The notes: generated by a model not told the origin, from the letters alone. A stretch of 21,973 nucleotides of DNA from JAAYJK01 sp964531295 (GCA_964531295.1 CAZHHJ010000029.1:1-21973); one strand, 5' to 3'; positions 1 to 8,529 are shown, numbered from the stretch's first letter. Made by a program: numbers and translations.

Positions 1-766
1 CCCATCAACAATTGCATTCACAGATGTAGGACCAATCGCAAAACTAACAACTGATGCAGCATTCACAAATGCAGCTACTGGAGCCGGAGATGGAGCGATC
101 ACTTACACAAGTGGAACCCCAGCAACAGCAACAGTAGATGCAACAACAGGTGAAGTAACAATCGTTGCAGCTGGATCAACCATAATCACAGCAACCCAAG
201 CAGCAACAGCAACCCATGCAGCAGGAACAGCAACTTACACATTAAATGTAACATTAACCCCATCAACAATAGTATTTAATGATGCAGGTCCAATAGAAAA
301 AAGAGTTGGAGATGCAGCCTTCACAAATACAGCAACAGGTGATGGAGCTGGAACAATCACTTACACAAGTGGAACACCAGCAACAGCAACAGTAGATTCT
401 TCAACAGGAGCAGTAACAATTGTTGCAGCTGGATCAGCAGTAATCACAGCAACACAAGCAGAATCAGCAACTCATGCAGCAGGAACAGCAACTTACACAT
501 TAAATGTAACATTAACCCCATCAACAATAGTATTTAATGATGCAGGTCCAATAGAAAAAAGAGTTGGAGATGCAGCCTTCACAAATACAGCAACAGGTGA
601 TGGAGCTGGAACAATCACTTACACAAGTGGAACACCAGCAACAGCAACAGTAGATTCTTCAACAGGAGCAGTAACAATTGTTGCAGCTGGATCAGCAGTA
701 ATCACAGCAACACAAGCAGAATCAGCAACTCATGCAGCAGGAACAGCAACTTACACATTAAATGTA
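1..766. repeat. Tandem 258-bp coding repeat, three units
   Basis: Units begin at about 1, 259 and 517, giving a period of 258 bp (86 codons, so the frame is kept). Units 2 and 3 read as identical by eye up to base 766, where the third copy ends in GTA and the sequence departs. Unit 1 differs at a number of positions, especially in its first half. Identity between units 2 and 3 implies very recent duplication or gene conversion. Confidence 0.85.
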
Positions 767-781
767 TCAGCAAAGGATTAG
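1..781 (+). CDS. BIG2 (bacterial Ig-like) repeat protein, 3' part only
   Basis: The reading frame is open from the window edge (first full codon at base 2) to a TAG at 779-781; the start lies outside the window. It encodes about three copies of an 86-residue module. Each carries the pattern ITYTSGTPATATVD, then TGxVTIVAAGS, then ITATQA and TYTLNV, which is the classic core of group 2 bacterial Ig-like domains. Such domains build the stalks of secreted or surface-anchored proteins in Gram-positive bacteria. Composition is extreme: mostly Ala, Thr, Gly and Val using a few A-ending codons (gca, aca, gga), unlike the genes downstream. The protein ends abruptly after the third repeat with SAKD and stop. 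No anchor or surface-layer homology domain is present, so the C-terminus is probably lost. The domain call is confident; ligand and role are unknown. Confidence 0.8.
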   Translation, partial: PSTIAFTDVGPIAKLTTDAAFTNAATGAGDGAITYTSGTPATATVDATTGEVTIVAAGSTIITATQAATATHAAGTATYTLNVTLTPSTIVFNDAGPIEKRVGDAAFTNTATGDGAGTITYTSGTPATATVDSSTGAVTIVAAGSAVITATQAESATHAAGTATYTLNVTLTPSTIVFNDAGPIEKRVGDAAFTNTATGDGAGTITYTSGTPATATVDSSTGAVTIVAAGSAVITATQAESATHAAGTATYTLNVSAKD

Positions 782-999
782 GTTATTATCTGAGCTGGGA
801 TCTTGATGACAGGACAGTTTCCTTTACTACGATGACTTATATCGTAACAATAGATGGGGCAAATAAAATAGTAAAAAAGAAATTGCCCCAAGGCTTAAAA
901 GTGTTGCGGTAAAAAAGCCCGGTTGCACCTTACAACCATATCAGGCCGGATCTTGATAATATCCTGCTGGCCAACTTCACAGAAGAGCCAGCTGGGTAA
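775..999 (+). pseudogene. Frame-shifted remnant of a copper amine oxidase N-terminal-like domain
   Basis: Just where the BIG2 frame stops, the next frame reads GLGYYLSWDLDDRTVSF. This matches the typical end of copper-amine-oxidase N-terminal-like domains (ALGYxVSWDxxxxTVxF), which often sit at the ends of secreted clostridial proteins. This frame has a stop at 910-912 and runs on after it, in the same frame, to another stop at 997-999. No start codon or ribosome site precedes it. It is best read as the true C-terminal part of the upstream surface protein, disconnected by a deletion or frameshift near 767-775. The region 782-1020 holds nothing else I recognise. Confidence 0.55.
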
Positions 1000-1020
1000 A
1001 ATAACAATCGCTTATATATT

Positions 1021-1055
1021 ACGGGCATAAATGTAGTTATGCCCGTATTTTTTTT
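1021..1055 (+). terminator. Intrinsic terminator after the surface-protein gene
   Basis: A perfect 10-bp stem (1021-1030 with 1037-1046) has a six-base loop and is followed by A and eight T residues. It separates the surface-protein region from tepA. Confidence 0.9.
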
Positions 1056-1105
1056 CTCCGCCGGGAAAATCTAATATAGAGATAAACAGGAAGGGAGAAA
1101 AAAAT

Positions 1106-1801
1106 TTGCAGGAAACGCCGAATCATGAAACAACAGATCAGGAGCAGGCTGTTAATAATATCAAAGAATTAGGGCAGATAGAGATACCGCCATTTAAAAG
1201 TGATATTCACTGTTTGACCATCACCGGACAGATAGAAGGACATATGGTGCTTCCGCCTCAGAACAAAACCACTAAATATGAGCATGTTATTCCTCTGCTG
1301 GTGGCGGTAGAGGAAAATCCGGAGATAAAAGGGCTCTTGATAGTTTTGAACACCGTAGGGGGAGATGTTGAAGCAGGTCTGGCTTTGTCGGAAATGATTG
1401 CCAGCCTGTCTAAACCAACTGTATCCATTGTACTCGGAGGTGGTCATTCCATAGGTTCTTCTATTGCCGTAAGTGCAAATTATTCTTTTATAGCTCCTTC
1501 GGCCACTATGACTATTCATCCGATAAGATTGACCGGATTAGTCATAGGGGTTCCGCAGACTTACGAATACCTGGATAAAATGCAGGATCGGGTGGTGCGT
1601 TTCGTAGTTGACCATTCCAAGATCAGTCCGGAAAAATTCCGGGAACTTATGTTTAGAACGGGAGATTTGGCTCGCGATATCGGAACCGTTCTGGTGGGTG
1701 AAGACGCTGTGAAATGCGGCCTTATTGATGAGGTGGGAGGGATGAAACAGGCGATAAGCAAAATCAAAGATCTTCAGGAGTCAGGGGGAACTTTACAATG
1801 A
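1106..1801 (+). CDS. tepA: ClpP-fold serine protease TepA (YmfB family)
   Basis: A 231-residue ClpP/crotonase-fold protease of the TepA family, linked in Bacillus to protein translocation and signal-peptide degradation. The segment GGGHSIGSS (about 111-119) carries the likely nucleophile Ser115. His138 in the MTIHP context fits the catalytic histidine, and an Asp near 191 may complete the triad. The LNTVGGDVEAG segment (81-91) matches the ClpP oxyanion/substrate strand. The start is a TTG at 1106 behind AAGGGAG (1091-1097). No signal peptide is visible, so it should be cytoplasmic. The last base quartet overlaps the next gene (ATGA), and in Bacillus tepA also sits next to ylzJ and spoIIIE. 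The family call is secure; the substrate is unknown. Confidence 0.9.
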   Translation: MQETPNHETTDQEQAVNNIKELGQIEIPPFKSDIHCLTITGQIEGHMVLPPQNKTTKYEHVIPLLVAVEENPEIKGLLIVLNTVGGDVEAGLALSEMIASLSKPTVSIVLGGGHSIGSSIAVSANYSFIAPSATMTIHPIRLTGLVIGVPQTYEYLDKMQDRVVRFVVDHSKISPEKFRELMFRTGDLARDIGTVLVGEDAVKCGLIDEVGGMKQAISKIKDLQESGGTLQ

Positions 1802-2013
1802 TAATATATATTGCCGACCCCATGGAATTGCTGCAGCGGCAGGAAGAAAAGAAGCAGGTCAAGATAAAGTTGTCTTCAGGAGGCCATTTAACCGCCGAAG
1901 CAGTGGATTTCAACCATTGGAAGGTGGTGGATATTTGCAGCACCGATCCTATGGATTATTTGAGTGAACGGCATTATCCAGGGAGCATAATCAATCTCGA
2001 AGATATAAAATAG
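1798..2013 (+). CDS. ylzJ: YlzJ-like small protein
   Basis: A 71-residue protein whose ATG overlaps the tepA stop by four bases, implying translational coupling. Its N-terminus (MIIYIADPMELLQ) and the later DPMDYLSERHYPGS resemble the YlzJ family, which sits between tepA and spoIIIE in bacilli. Function is unknown. There is no membrane segment or signal. The identification rests on size, position and a weak sequence resemblance. A strong terminator follows immediately, so tepA-ylzJ form a closed two-gene unit. Confidence 0.75.
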   Translation: MIIYIADPMELLQRQEEKKQVKIKLSSGGHLTAEAVDFNHWKVVDICSTDPMDYLSERHYPGSIINLEDIK

Positions 2014-2031
2014 TAAGAAAATGTCAGCATT

Positions 2032-2057
2032 GCACGCCTGTGGCGTGCTTTTTTATT
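2032..2057 (+). terminator. Intrinsic terminator after ylzJ
   Basis: A 7-bp GC-rich stem (GCACGCC, 2032-2038, with GGCGTGC, 2042-2048) has a three-base loop and is followed by six T residues, A and TT. Confidence 0.9.
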
Positions 2058-2088
2058 GAGCGTTTCGAGGAAAATCTCCATGTGACTA

Positions 2089-2097
2089 TGCTATAAT
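2089..2097 (+). promoter_or_regulatory. Extended -10 promoter for uppP
   Basis: TATAAT at 2092-2097 is a perfect sigma-A -10 preceded by TGC, i.e. an extended -10 (TGN). No good -35 is visible at normal spacing. It lies just downstream of the ylzJ terminator and 30 bases before the uppP start, so it is well placed. Confidence 0.6.
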
Positions 2098-2127
2098 TTA
2101 ACAAGCATTTAAGGGGAGGATGAAGCA

Positions 2128-2910
2128 TTGACTACTTTTCAGGCGATTATACTGGGAATCGTGCAGGGACTTACTGAGTTTTTGCCGGTGAGCAGCTCAG
2201 GACATCTGGTAATATTTCAACATATTTTTGGCATACAGGAGGCCCCATTAACCTTTGATGTGATAGTGCACCTAGGGACTCTGGTGGCGGTATTTATTGC
2301 GTTTTGGGGAGACATAGTGGATATAGTGAAAAAACCCTTTTCCAGGATCACCTATCTGATTCTGGTGGGAATAATTCCTGCTGGTTTGGCGGGTTATTTA
2401 TTAGCCCCGATGGTTGAAAAAGCCTTTGAATCACTCCTGGTAGTAGGTTTAGGCTTGATATTTACTGGATTGGTGTTAAAATATTCGGAAATCCTATCCA
2501 GGCAGCATCTGGGCTTTAAGCTTTGTGAAGGAACTTCTTATAAAGATGCGCTGTTTATTGGACTAATACAGGCTCTGGCAATCGTACCGGGTATCTCCAG
2601 ATCGGGATCAACTATAGCCGCCGGGCTGGTGGCGGGGTTGGATCGAGAATTTGCCGCTCGGTTTTCATTTTTGCTTTCCATACCGGTTATTCTGGGCGCG
2701 GGCGTTTTTCAGCTCAAGGATGTTCTTGAATATGGATCTATGACCGGCAGTGTAGTACCATATGCGGTTGGTTTCGTAACTTCCGCGGCTTTTGGTTATC
2801 TGGCCATTAAAGTGGTATTAAACCTGGTAAGAGAGGGCAGATTATCGATATTTTCTTATTACTGTTGGGTAGTGGCGGCCTTGACCCTGGGAGCTTACTT
2901 TATATTTTAG
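2128..2910 (+). CDS. uppP: Undecaprenyl-diphosphate phosphatase UppP (BacA)
   Basis: A 260-residue polytopic membrane enzyme that removes one phosphate from undecaprenyl diphosphate, recycling the lipid carrier for peptidoglycan and other wall polymers. Two family signatures are visible: QGLTEFLPVSSSGH (about 14-27), with the catalytic-region glutamate and serines, and PGISRSGST (about 154-162). The rest is long hydrophobic helices, and the length is normal. The start is a TTG at 2128, eight bases after AAGGGGAGG (2111-2119). It has its own extended -10 promoter. Higher UppP dosage confers some bacitracin tolerance in other species; nothing here shows that it is induced. Confidence 0.95.
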   Translation: MTTFQAIILGIVQGLTEFLPVSSSGHLVIFQHIFGIQEAPLTFDVIVHLGTLVAVFIAFWGDIVDIVKKPFSRITYLILVGIIPAGLAGYLLAPMVEKAFESLLVVGLGLIFTGLVLKYSEILSRQHLGFKLCEGTSYKDALFIGLIQALAIVPGISRSGSTIAAGLVAGLDREFAARFSFLLSIPVILGAGVFQLKDVLEYGSMTGSVVPYAVGFVTSAAFGYLAIKVVLNLVREGRLSIFSYYCWVVAALTLGAYFIF

Positions 2911-3060
2911 AAACTACTTAATTTTTCAAGTAATACCGTGTTAAAGGCAGGAACTGTTGTTTTACAGGAGAATAATAGGAATATATTACTAATTAATTCC
3001 ATTGACTAAATAGCGGGATTAATTTACCAGGATCACTTATCATTTATTATGGAGCGTAAT

Positions 3061-5331
3061 ATGACAACAAAAAAACCACCCCAGATTAGGAAGACGGGAA
3101 GTAATAAAAAAAATAAAATAATAAAAAACAAGAAAACGGAAGAATTGCAGGGATTACATACGGAAATAGTATCTATCATCCTGCTGATGTTAGCGGTGTT
3201 TTCCTGGGTCAGTATTTATAAATTTAGGGGATTACCTCATGACGATCAATTTATAGGCTACCTGGGAAGCATTTATTTACAGGGTATTGATGCGCTATTC
3301 AGTCAGGGCGCATTTTTGATTCCGGCTTTTCTTTTATCCTGGTCCATTCATACCGGCGTTTTAAAAAAGATGTGGTCAGTACGAATGTGGGGAATAAGTC
3401 TCTTGACTCTGGTCATATTGCTGGCTATAAGCGTTTACCAGATTCCCCAGGGGATAAGTGAGTGGGAAGCCGGATTTAAAGGCATGGGTGGTGGATACCT
3501 GGGTGGGGTTCTAGCCTATATCTTCATTAAATTGGTAGGAAGAATCGGTACTCTTATCCTGATTGTTTTCGGAGCCCTGATTTCAGCAATTATGATAGTG
3601 GATCGGCCGATGCCTGAAATGATAAAGGCTCTCTCTCGATTTCTGAAAAAGATATGGGAAATACTGAGTAATGTTATGTTTTACGAATACGAAGAGGAAG
3701 ATGTTCCACAGAGGACTCGACATTCTGCCCCGCTTATTATAGATGCGGTAGAGGAGGGTTCAAATGCGACTGATTTAATGGACCATCAGGCTGAAAGGAT
3801 ATTGCCTTTTCCCCATGCCACTGCTAAAAAGCCGGTACCAGAACCCGTTCCTGAGCTGCGTCTGGTCACAGATAACAGCCAAGCAGAGAATGGGAAGGGC
3901 AATGGCGCGGGTGAATACCATATACCACCACTGAACATTTTGAGCGATATTACCAATGAGAGAACCATTGATAAGAAAAATATTGAGGAAAGTATAGCCG
4001 TCTTGGAAGATACCTTCGCCAGCTTTGGGGTAAAAGTAAAAGTTAATCAAGTAAGCTGCGGCCCTGCAGTAACCAGGTATGAACTGTCGCCTGGAGCGGG
4101 TGTTAAAATAAGCAAGATTATTAATTTAAGCGATGATCTGCAGCTCAATCTAGCCGCGCCAGGTATAAGAATTGAGGCTCCTATTCCTGGTAAGTCTGCA
4201 GTAGGTATTGAAGTTCCTAACCGCAAGATACTGAGTGTTGGATTGAGGAGGCTGCTGTCTTCGGCAGTTTTCAGTCGCCTTAACACTCCACTGGCCTTCG
4301 CCCTGGGGGAAGATATAAGCGGGAATACAGTAGCTGCTCGTTTGAATGATATGCCGCATCTGTTAATAGCCGGGTCAACAGGTTCAGGTAAGAGTGTTTG
4401 CCTGAATTGTATAATAATGAGTCTGATTTATAATTCATTTCCTGACGAGCTTAAATTGGTGTTTATTGATCCCAAAATGGTGGAATTGACCGTGTACAAT
4501 GGCATACCACATCTCATGACCCCGGTGGTAACCGACCCTAAGAAGGCTTCGGTGGTATTGAAATGGATGACTACCGAGATGGAAAAACGCTATCAAAAGT
4601 TCGCAGATATGGGAGTCCGGGATATTCAGCGTTATAATCAGGATAGCAAGGAAAAGATGCCCTATATCGTCATCATAATCGATGAACTAGCGGATCTGAT
4701 GATGGTGGCACCGGTAGAGGTGGAGGACTCCATATGTCGCTTGGCTCAGATGGCTCGTGCGGCGGGCATGCATTTAATAGTTGCCACTCAGCGTCCTTCG
4801 GTTGATGTAGTAACAGGTACCATTAAGGCGAATATACCGTCCCGGATAGCTTTTGCCGTATCTTCCAACGCAGATTCTAGGACTATTCTCGACAACTCAG
4901 GAGCCGAGAAGCTTCTGGGGAAAGGTGATATGCTGTTTTTACCGGTGGGAGCAGCCAAACCTTTCCGAGTACAGGGGGCTTATGTGTCTGATCGGGATAT
5001 AGAAAAGACAGTTGATTATATTCGGGAACAAGCGGTGAAGCCTAGTGAACCTGGGATAATCCAGGATCTGGAGTTGACATTGGAGCAGGTTGAAGAGGAT
5101 CACGGGGATGATCTGTTCTGGGACGCTGTCAATGTGTTTGTAGACAGCAGAAAAGCCTCTGTATCACTTTTGCAAAGAAGGCTCAGGATTGGTTATGCGC
5201 GGGCCGCTCGTTTGGTGGACTTGATGGAGGATCGGGGCATAGTTTCAGAGCTGGACAATAATAAGCGGCGGGAAATACTTATAAACCGGGAACAACTGGA
5301 GATGCTGCAGAGCAGGCATGGACTAGCTTGA
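3061..5331 (+). CDS. ftsK: DNA translocase FtsK/SpoIIIE
   Basis: A septal DNA pump. The frame is open from an ATG at 3049, but the ATG at 3061 has GGAG six bases upstream, so I start there (756 residues). About four or five membrane segments occupy residues 36-180. A variable linker follows to about 275, then the alpha/beta motor. The motor has Walker A AGSTGSGKS (437-445) and a Walker B ending IIIDELAD (around 538-545). The stretch IPSRIAFAVSSNADSRTILD is typical of the family. The C-terminal winged-helix gamma domain (about 684-750) reads skewed sequence motifs. The position next to tepA-ylzJ is that of Bacillus spoIIIE. With spoVS present, a role in moving the chromosome into the forespore is likely as well as clearing DNA from closing septa. 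Confidence 0.95.
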   Translation: MTTKKPPQIRKTGSNKKNKIIKNKKTEELQGLHTEIVSIILLMLAVFSWVSIYKFRGLPHDDQFIGYLGSIYLQGIDALFSQGAFLIPAFLLSWSIHTGVLKKMWSVRMWGISLLTLVILLAISVYQIPQGISEWEAGFKGMGGGYLGGVLAYIFIKLVGRIGTLILIVFGALISAIMIVDRPMPEMIKALSRFLKKIWEILSNVMFYEYEEEDVPQRTRHSAPLIIDAVEEGSNATDLMDHQAERILPFPHATAKKPVPEPVPELRLVTDNSQAENGKGNGAGEYHIPPLNILSDITNERTIDKKNIEESIAVLEDTFASFGVKVKVNQVSCGPAVTRYELSPGAGVKISKIINLSDDLQLNLAAPGIRIEAPIPGKSAVGIEVPNRKILSVGLRRLLSSAVFSRLNTPLAFALGEDISGNTVAARLNDMPHLLIAGSTGSGKSVCLNCIIMSLIYNSFPDELKLVFIDPKMVELTVYNGIPHLMTPVVTDPKKASVVLKWMTTEMEKRYQKFADMGVRDIQRYNQDSKEKMPYIVIIIDELADLMMVAPVEVEDSICRLAQMARAAGMHLIVATQRPSVDVVTGTIKANIPSRIAFAVSSNADSRTILDNSGAEKLLGKGDMLFLPVGAAKPFRVQGAYVSDRDIEKTVDYIREQAVKPSEPGIIQDLELTLEQVEEDHGDDLFWDAVNVFVDSRKASVSLLQRRLRIGYARAARLVDLMEDRGIVSELDNNKRREILINREQLEMLQSRHGLA

Positions 5332-5381
5332 TATTTCCCTGGTCAGCTAATTAGATGAATTGATGAATTAGGAGATAGAAG

Positions 5382-6353
5382 ATGAGGCTTACCTTGCGTG
5401 AGAGGGAGATTGTTGACCTATTAAAAAAAGATCCATTAATATCACAGGATGTACTAGCCCGGCATCTGGGCATAAGTAGGTCTTCGATAGCCGTACACAT
5501 TTCAAATCTGATGAAAAAGGGAGTTATCCTGGGAAAAGGTTATGTTTTCAATGAACAGGCATCGATTGTGGTGGTGGGCCTCAGCTGTTTGCAGATAAAT
5601 ATTAATAAGCAAGGCGAAAATAACGTTATTAACGTAGATTATGGAGGGTTGCCTATTATAGCCAGTGAGATACTGCCTGGGTTTGGGGTAAACCTTAAAG
5701 TCATTAGTTTGATAGGGAATGATGAACCTGGTACCATGATAATACATCGCCTTATGGAGAATAAGGTTGATACTACTCATATCCATCGCCATCCCCGTAA
5801 AAGAACATGCCGCCGCATATATACCGACAATGGCAGCAGATTGGAGGAGGGTTTTGACCTTCAAGACTATAAGCAGGTTTTGAATAGCCGGGAATGGATT
5901 ATTTTTAACAGTGAATGGCTTATGGTAGACCCCTATTTTCACGATGATGTTTTGGAAAGAGCCAGTAAAAAAGATGAAGAGGATATGCCCCACTTTTGTA
6001 CCTACTACTTTATTGATGAAAACCGTATTATCCCTGAATCATTGAGCCGGTATAATACTCTGGTTCTGGGAGTTGGCACATCAAACGGAATGGAATATTA
6101 TCGCGAGCAATTGGATGCCATGGATAAAACGTCGTTACAGAACTGGATTATTAGCGATGGCAGAAGTGGATTAATATATAAAAGTGGAGAATCAACTGGA
6201 GGTTATCCTCTTCCCCCCAAACAGAGCTTTGATAGTCAGGATGGACTGCCGGGTTTGCTGACCGGTGTCGTTTATGGTTTGTCCAGTGGATATCCATTAC
6301 GTCAGGCTATACGTATAGGTGCCGGTTTTGCTTCATCGGGGGAGTCAAAATAA
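5382..6353 (+). CDS. Winged-helix protein with degenerate PfkB-type kinase domain
   Basis: 323 residues. Residues 3-55 form an N-terminal winged helix (REREIVDLLKKDP, then the recognition-helix region ISRSSIAVHISNL, then the wing). Residues 61-320 follow a PfkB/ribokinase layout: VVVGLSCLQ, then GGLPIIASEILPGFGVNLKVISLIGNDEPG, then CRRIYTDNGSR. The same two-part architecture occurs in pseudouridine-kinase-type proteins. The C-terminal catalytic motif, normally DTTGAGD, reads DSQDGLP (284-290). The anion-hole glycines and the catalytic aspartate are therefore missing although the flanks align well. The substrate-side GGxxxN motif has also lost its Asn. I infer a ligand-sensing transcription regulator or a dead kinase, not an active one. 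It follows ftsK by 50 bases and has AGGAG before its ATG. Confidence 0.7.
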   Translation: MRLTLREREIVDLLKKDPLISQDVLARHLGISRSSIAVHISNLMKKGVILGKGYVFNEQASIVVVGLSCLQININKQGENNVINVDYGGLPIIASEILPGFGVNLKVISLIGNDEPGTMIIHRLMENKVDTTHIHRHPRKRTCRRIYTDNGSRLEEGFDLQDYKQVLNSREWIIFNSEWLMVDPYFHDDVLERASKKDEEDMPHFCTYYFIDENRIIPESLSRYNTLVLGVGTSNGMEYYREQLDAMDKTSLQNWIISDGRSGLIYKSGESTGGYPLPPKQSFDSQDGLPGLLTGVVYGLSSGYPLRQAIRIGAGFASSGESK

Positions 6354-6431
6354 CCTGGCATCCCTACATAAATGGAACACAAAGAGATAAAGTTGTGTTA
6401 TGTTAATATATACAGGAGGGTAGCAGACGAC

Positions 6432-7172
6432 ATGGAACTTGGAGAAAAATTGAAAAACGCCAGAATCCAAAGTGGTATCACTCTGGAGCATATCGAGGAA
6501 GAAACCAAAATACGCCGACTTTATTTAGAAGCGATTGAAAACGAAAATTTCGATGTCCTGCCACCCAGGGTGTACGCGATAGGATTTGTGAAGAAGTATG
6601 CCAGATTTCTGGGTTTGGATGAAAATGAACTGGCGGTAGAATTCAAGCAAAAAGCCTATGGGGGGCAAAATCAGGATGAAGAAACAAAGCCGCAGCCGCT
6701 GGCCCCCAACGGTTTAAATATACCTCCCAAAAATATAGTGGCAGGTATTATCTTTTTGCTCCTGGCGATATGGATTGGAAATTATATGGTGGGATTCTTT
6801 TCCCGGGCAGTACAAGAGAATAATCCTGCTGATCTGGGACCGGGCATTGAAATCCAGGAGCCCCCAAATAATGATGAAATAGCGATGGAGGAAAATGGAG
6901 AGATAGCAGATAATAAGCCTGAAACTGCTGCGGTATTAATTAAGGCCCGGAGTGATTGCTGGCTGCGGGCCATAGTGGATGGAAAAAAGGTTTACGAAGC
7001 GGTCTTGCCAGCTGGTGAGGAGAAAAGTTTTGAAGGAAAAAGATCAGTGTATATCAAACTGGGCAATGCAGGCGGAGTAGATATAAGCTATAACGGAAAG
7101 AAGATAGAGGCACTAGGCGGAAATGGTGAAGTGAAAGAAAAAGAGTTTATAGCAAAAGATAAGACAGGATAG
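6432..7172 (+). CDS. rodZ: RodZ-like membrane protein with Xre-type HTH
   Basis: 246 residues from the ATG at 6432. A longer frame starts at 6372, but those 20 residues lie outside the conserved domain and have no ribosome site, while AGGAGG (6414-6419) precedes 6432. Residues 3-70 are the helix-turn-helix of the RodZ/YmfM family (LGEKLKNARIQSGITLEHIEEETKI). One transmembrane helix is at 101-123. A linker and an extracytoplasmic beta domain (about 166-246, DUF4115 type) follow. RodZ couples MreB filaments to the wall elongation machinery in rod-shaped cells. Its position ahead of rimO and cinA matches ymfM in Bacillus. A 7-bp inverted repeat (6376-6382 with 6393-6399) lies in the leader, supporting the view that this stretch is not coding. 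Confidence 0.85.
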   Translation: MELGEKLKNARIQSGITLEHIEEETKIRRLYLEAIENENFDVLPPRVYAIGFVKKYARFLGLDENELAVEFKQKAYGGQNQDEETKPQPLAPNGLNIPPKNIVAGIIFLLLAIWIGNYMVGFFSRAVQENNPADLGPGIEIQEPPNNDEIAMEENGEIADNKPETAAVLIKARSDCWLRAIVDGKKVYEAVLPAGEEKSFEGKRSVYIKLGNAGGVDISYNGKKIEALGGNGEVKEKEFIAKDKTG

Positions 7173-7182
7173 GAGTATTCAG

Positions 7183-8529
7183 GTGAATATTGGTTTTATC
7201 AGTCTTGGATGCCCCAAAAATCTGGTGGACACAGAGATAATGATGGATATTTTGAAAAAGAGCGGTCACAGAATAGTCAATTCACCAGAACGGGCAGATG
7301 CAGTAGTGATTAACACCTGTGGTTTCATTACCGATGCCAAAGAGGAATCCATTGATAACATAATTGAAATTGGTAAACTGAAAGATAGCGGATTGCTTAA
7401 ATATATTATTGCAGCAGGTTGCCTGACCCAGAGATATGGGCAGGAGCTGCTGGATGAGATGCCAGAACTTGATGGGGTGCTGGGCATTTCGCGTTTTAAG
7501 GAAATAGCTGAGGCCCTGGATGCTATTGAAGCAGGAGAAAGACCGGTAAAAATCGGTGATCCTCCCCTCACTTTTATAGAAAAAGGTCATCGCATACTAA
7601 CCACCCCTCCCGGAATGGCTTATATGAAAATCGCCGAGGGGTGCAATAATATATGTGCCTATTGCGCTATCCCCTCCATAAAGGGCAGGTTTAGATCCAA
7701 ATCTATGGAAGATATCGAGGAAGAAGCAAGAATTCTGGCCAAACAGGGGGTAAAAGAACTGGTGCTCATTGCTCAGGATACTGCTGTCTATGGTATTGAT
7801 ATTTATGGCCAGCCCTCTCTGCCGGAAGTTCTGAATAGACTTAGCCAGGTCGAAGGCCTGGAATGGATAAGAACTATGTATGTTCACCCGGCCCATTTAA
7901 AACCGGAAATAATAGAAAGTCTGGCCGTGAATAATAAGGTTATTCCGTATCTTGATATACCTATCCAGCATGCATCCACGCGAATACTGGCTCAAATGAA
8001 CCGTCGACATGATATGGATTATTTGCGTACTCTGCTGCGCAGCATCAAAAAGGAAATACCTGATTTAGTCTTAAGGACCACAGTAATGCTCGGCTTTCCA
8101 GGCGAGGAAGAAGAGGATTTTAAATGCTTGTATGAGTTTTTGGCCGAAAGCCGTTTTGACTGGCTGGGGGCTTTTGTATTTACCCCGGAAGAAGGTACCC
8201 GGGCAGCGCATATGGAAAAGCAGGTTCCTTTAGAAATAGCGCAGGAGAGACAGGAGCAAATAATGGCTCTGCAGAAGGAGATAAGCCGGGAAAAGAATAT
8301 TATGCGCATAGGAAGAAAGGAAAAGATCCTGATTTCATCGCAACTGGACAGCAATTTATATCTGGGCCGAGGTTATTACCAAGCCCCGGATGTAGATGGG
8401 CTTACTATAGTAAAAACGCCTGCCAAATTAAAAAAAGGTGACTTTGCTGAAGTCACTTTGAAAGCCATAAGGAATTACGACCTCATCGGCGAAGTTGACA
8501 GTGGGGACGGTTCTTCTTGTCAACTTTGA
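7183..8529 (+). CDS. rimO: Ribosomal protein S12 methylthiotransferase RimO
   Basis: A 448-residue radical-SAM enzyme that methylthiolates the conserved aspartate of ribosomal protein S12. The N-terminal domain has SLGCPKN (Cys10), NTCGF (Cys46) and AAGC (Cys80), which bind one 4Fe-4S cluster. CNNICAYC (Cys154, 158, 161) binds the SAM cluster. A TRAM-type beta domain ends the protein. The start is a GTG at 7183 behind AGGAG. PKNLVDTE and the whole layout favour RimO over MiaB. The normal family ending (YDLIGEV) occurs at about 432-438. The remaining ten residues, DSGDGSSCQL, and the stop are encoded by a palindromic repeat element that has run into the gene. This probably leaves activity intact. 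Confidence 0.95.
   Translation: MNIGFISLGCPKNLVDTEIMMDILKKSGHRIVNSPERADAVVINTCGFITDAKEESIDNIIEIGKLKDSGLLKYIIAAGCLTQRYGQELLDEMPELDGVLGISRFKEIAEALDAIEAGERPVKIGDPPLTFIEKGHRILTTPPGMAYMKIAEGCNNICAYCAIPSIKGRFRSKSMEDIEEEARILAKQGVKELVLIAQDTAVYGIDIYGQPSLPEVLNRLSQVEGLEWIRTMYVHPAHLKPEIIESLAVNNKVIPYLDIPIQHASTRILAQMNRRHDMDYLRTLLRSIKKEIPDLVLRTTVMLGFPGEEEEDFKCLYEFLAESRFDWLGAFVFTPEEGTRAAHMEKQVPLEIAQERQEQIMALQKEISREKNIMRIGRKEKILISSQLDSNLYLGRGYYQAPDVDGLTIVKTPAKLKKGDFAEVTLKAIRNYDLIGEVDSGDGSSCQL

Noticed and set aside
1..766. CRISPR-like repetition
   Set aside because: The repeats are 258 bp, contiguous, in frame and encode Ig-like domains; there are no short repeats with unique spacers.
922..999. RPDLDNIL, resembling a RusA resolvase motif
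   Set aside because: It is a single short match in a decayed stretch with no surrounding RusA features; chance is likely.
1169..1519. 116-residue - strand frame over tepA, and many similar antisense frames across the window
   Set aside because: They are shadows of real + strand genes, with odd composition and no conserved motifs.
3002..3030. TTGACT as a -35 box for ftsK
   Set aside because: The sequence at the proper spacing (TACCAG) is a poor -10, so support is too weak for a feature.
5502..5993. 163-residue open frame on the - strand inside the winged-helix/PfkB-like gene
   Set aside because: It is fully antisense to a gene with clear domains, lacks a convincing ribosome site and has no recognisable motif.
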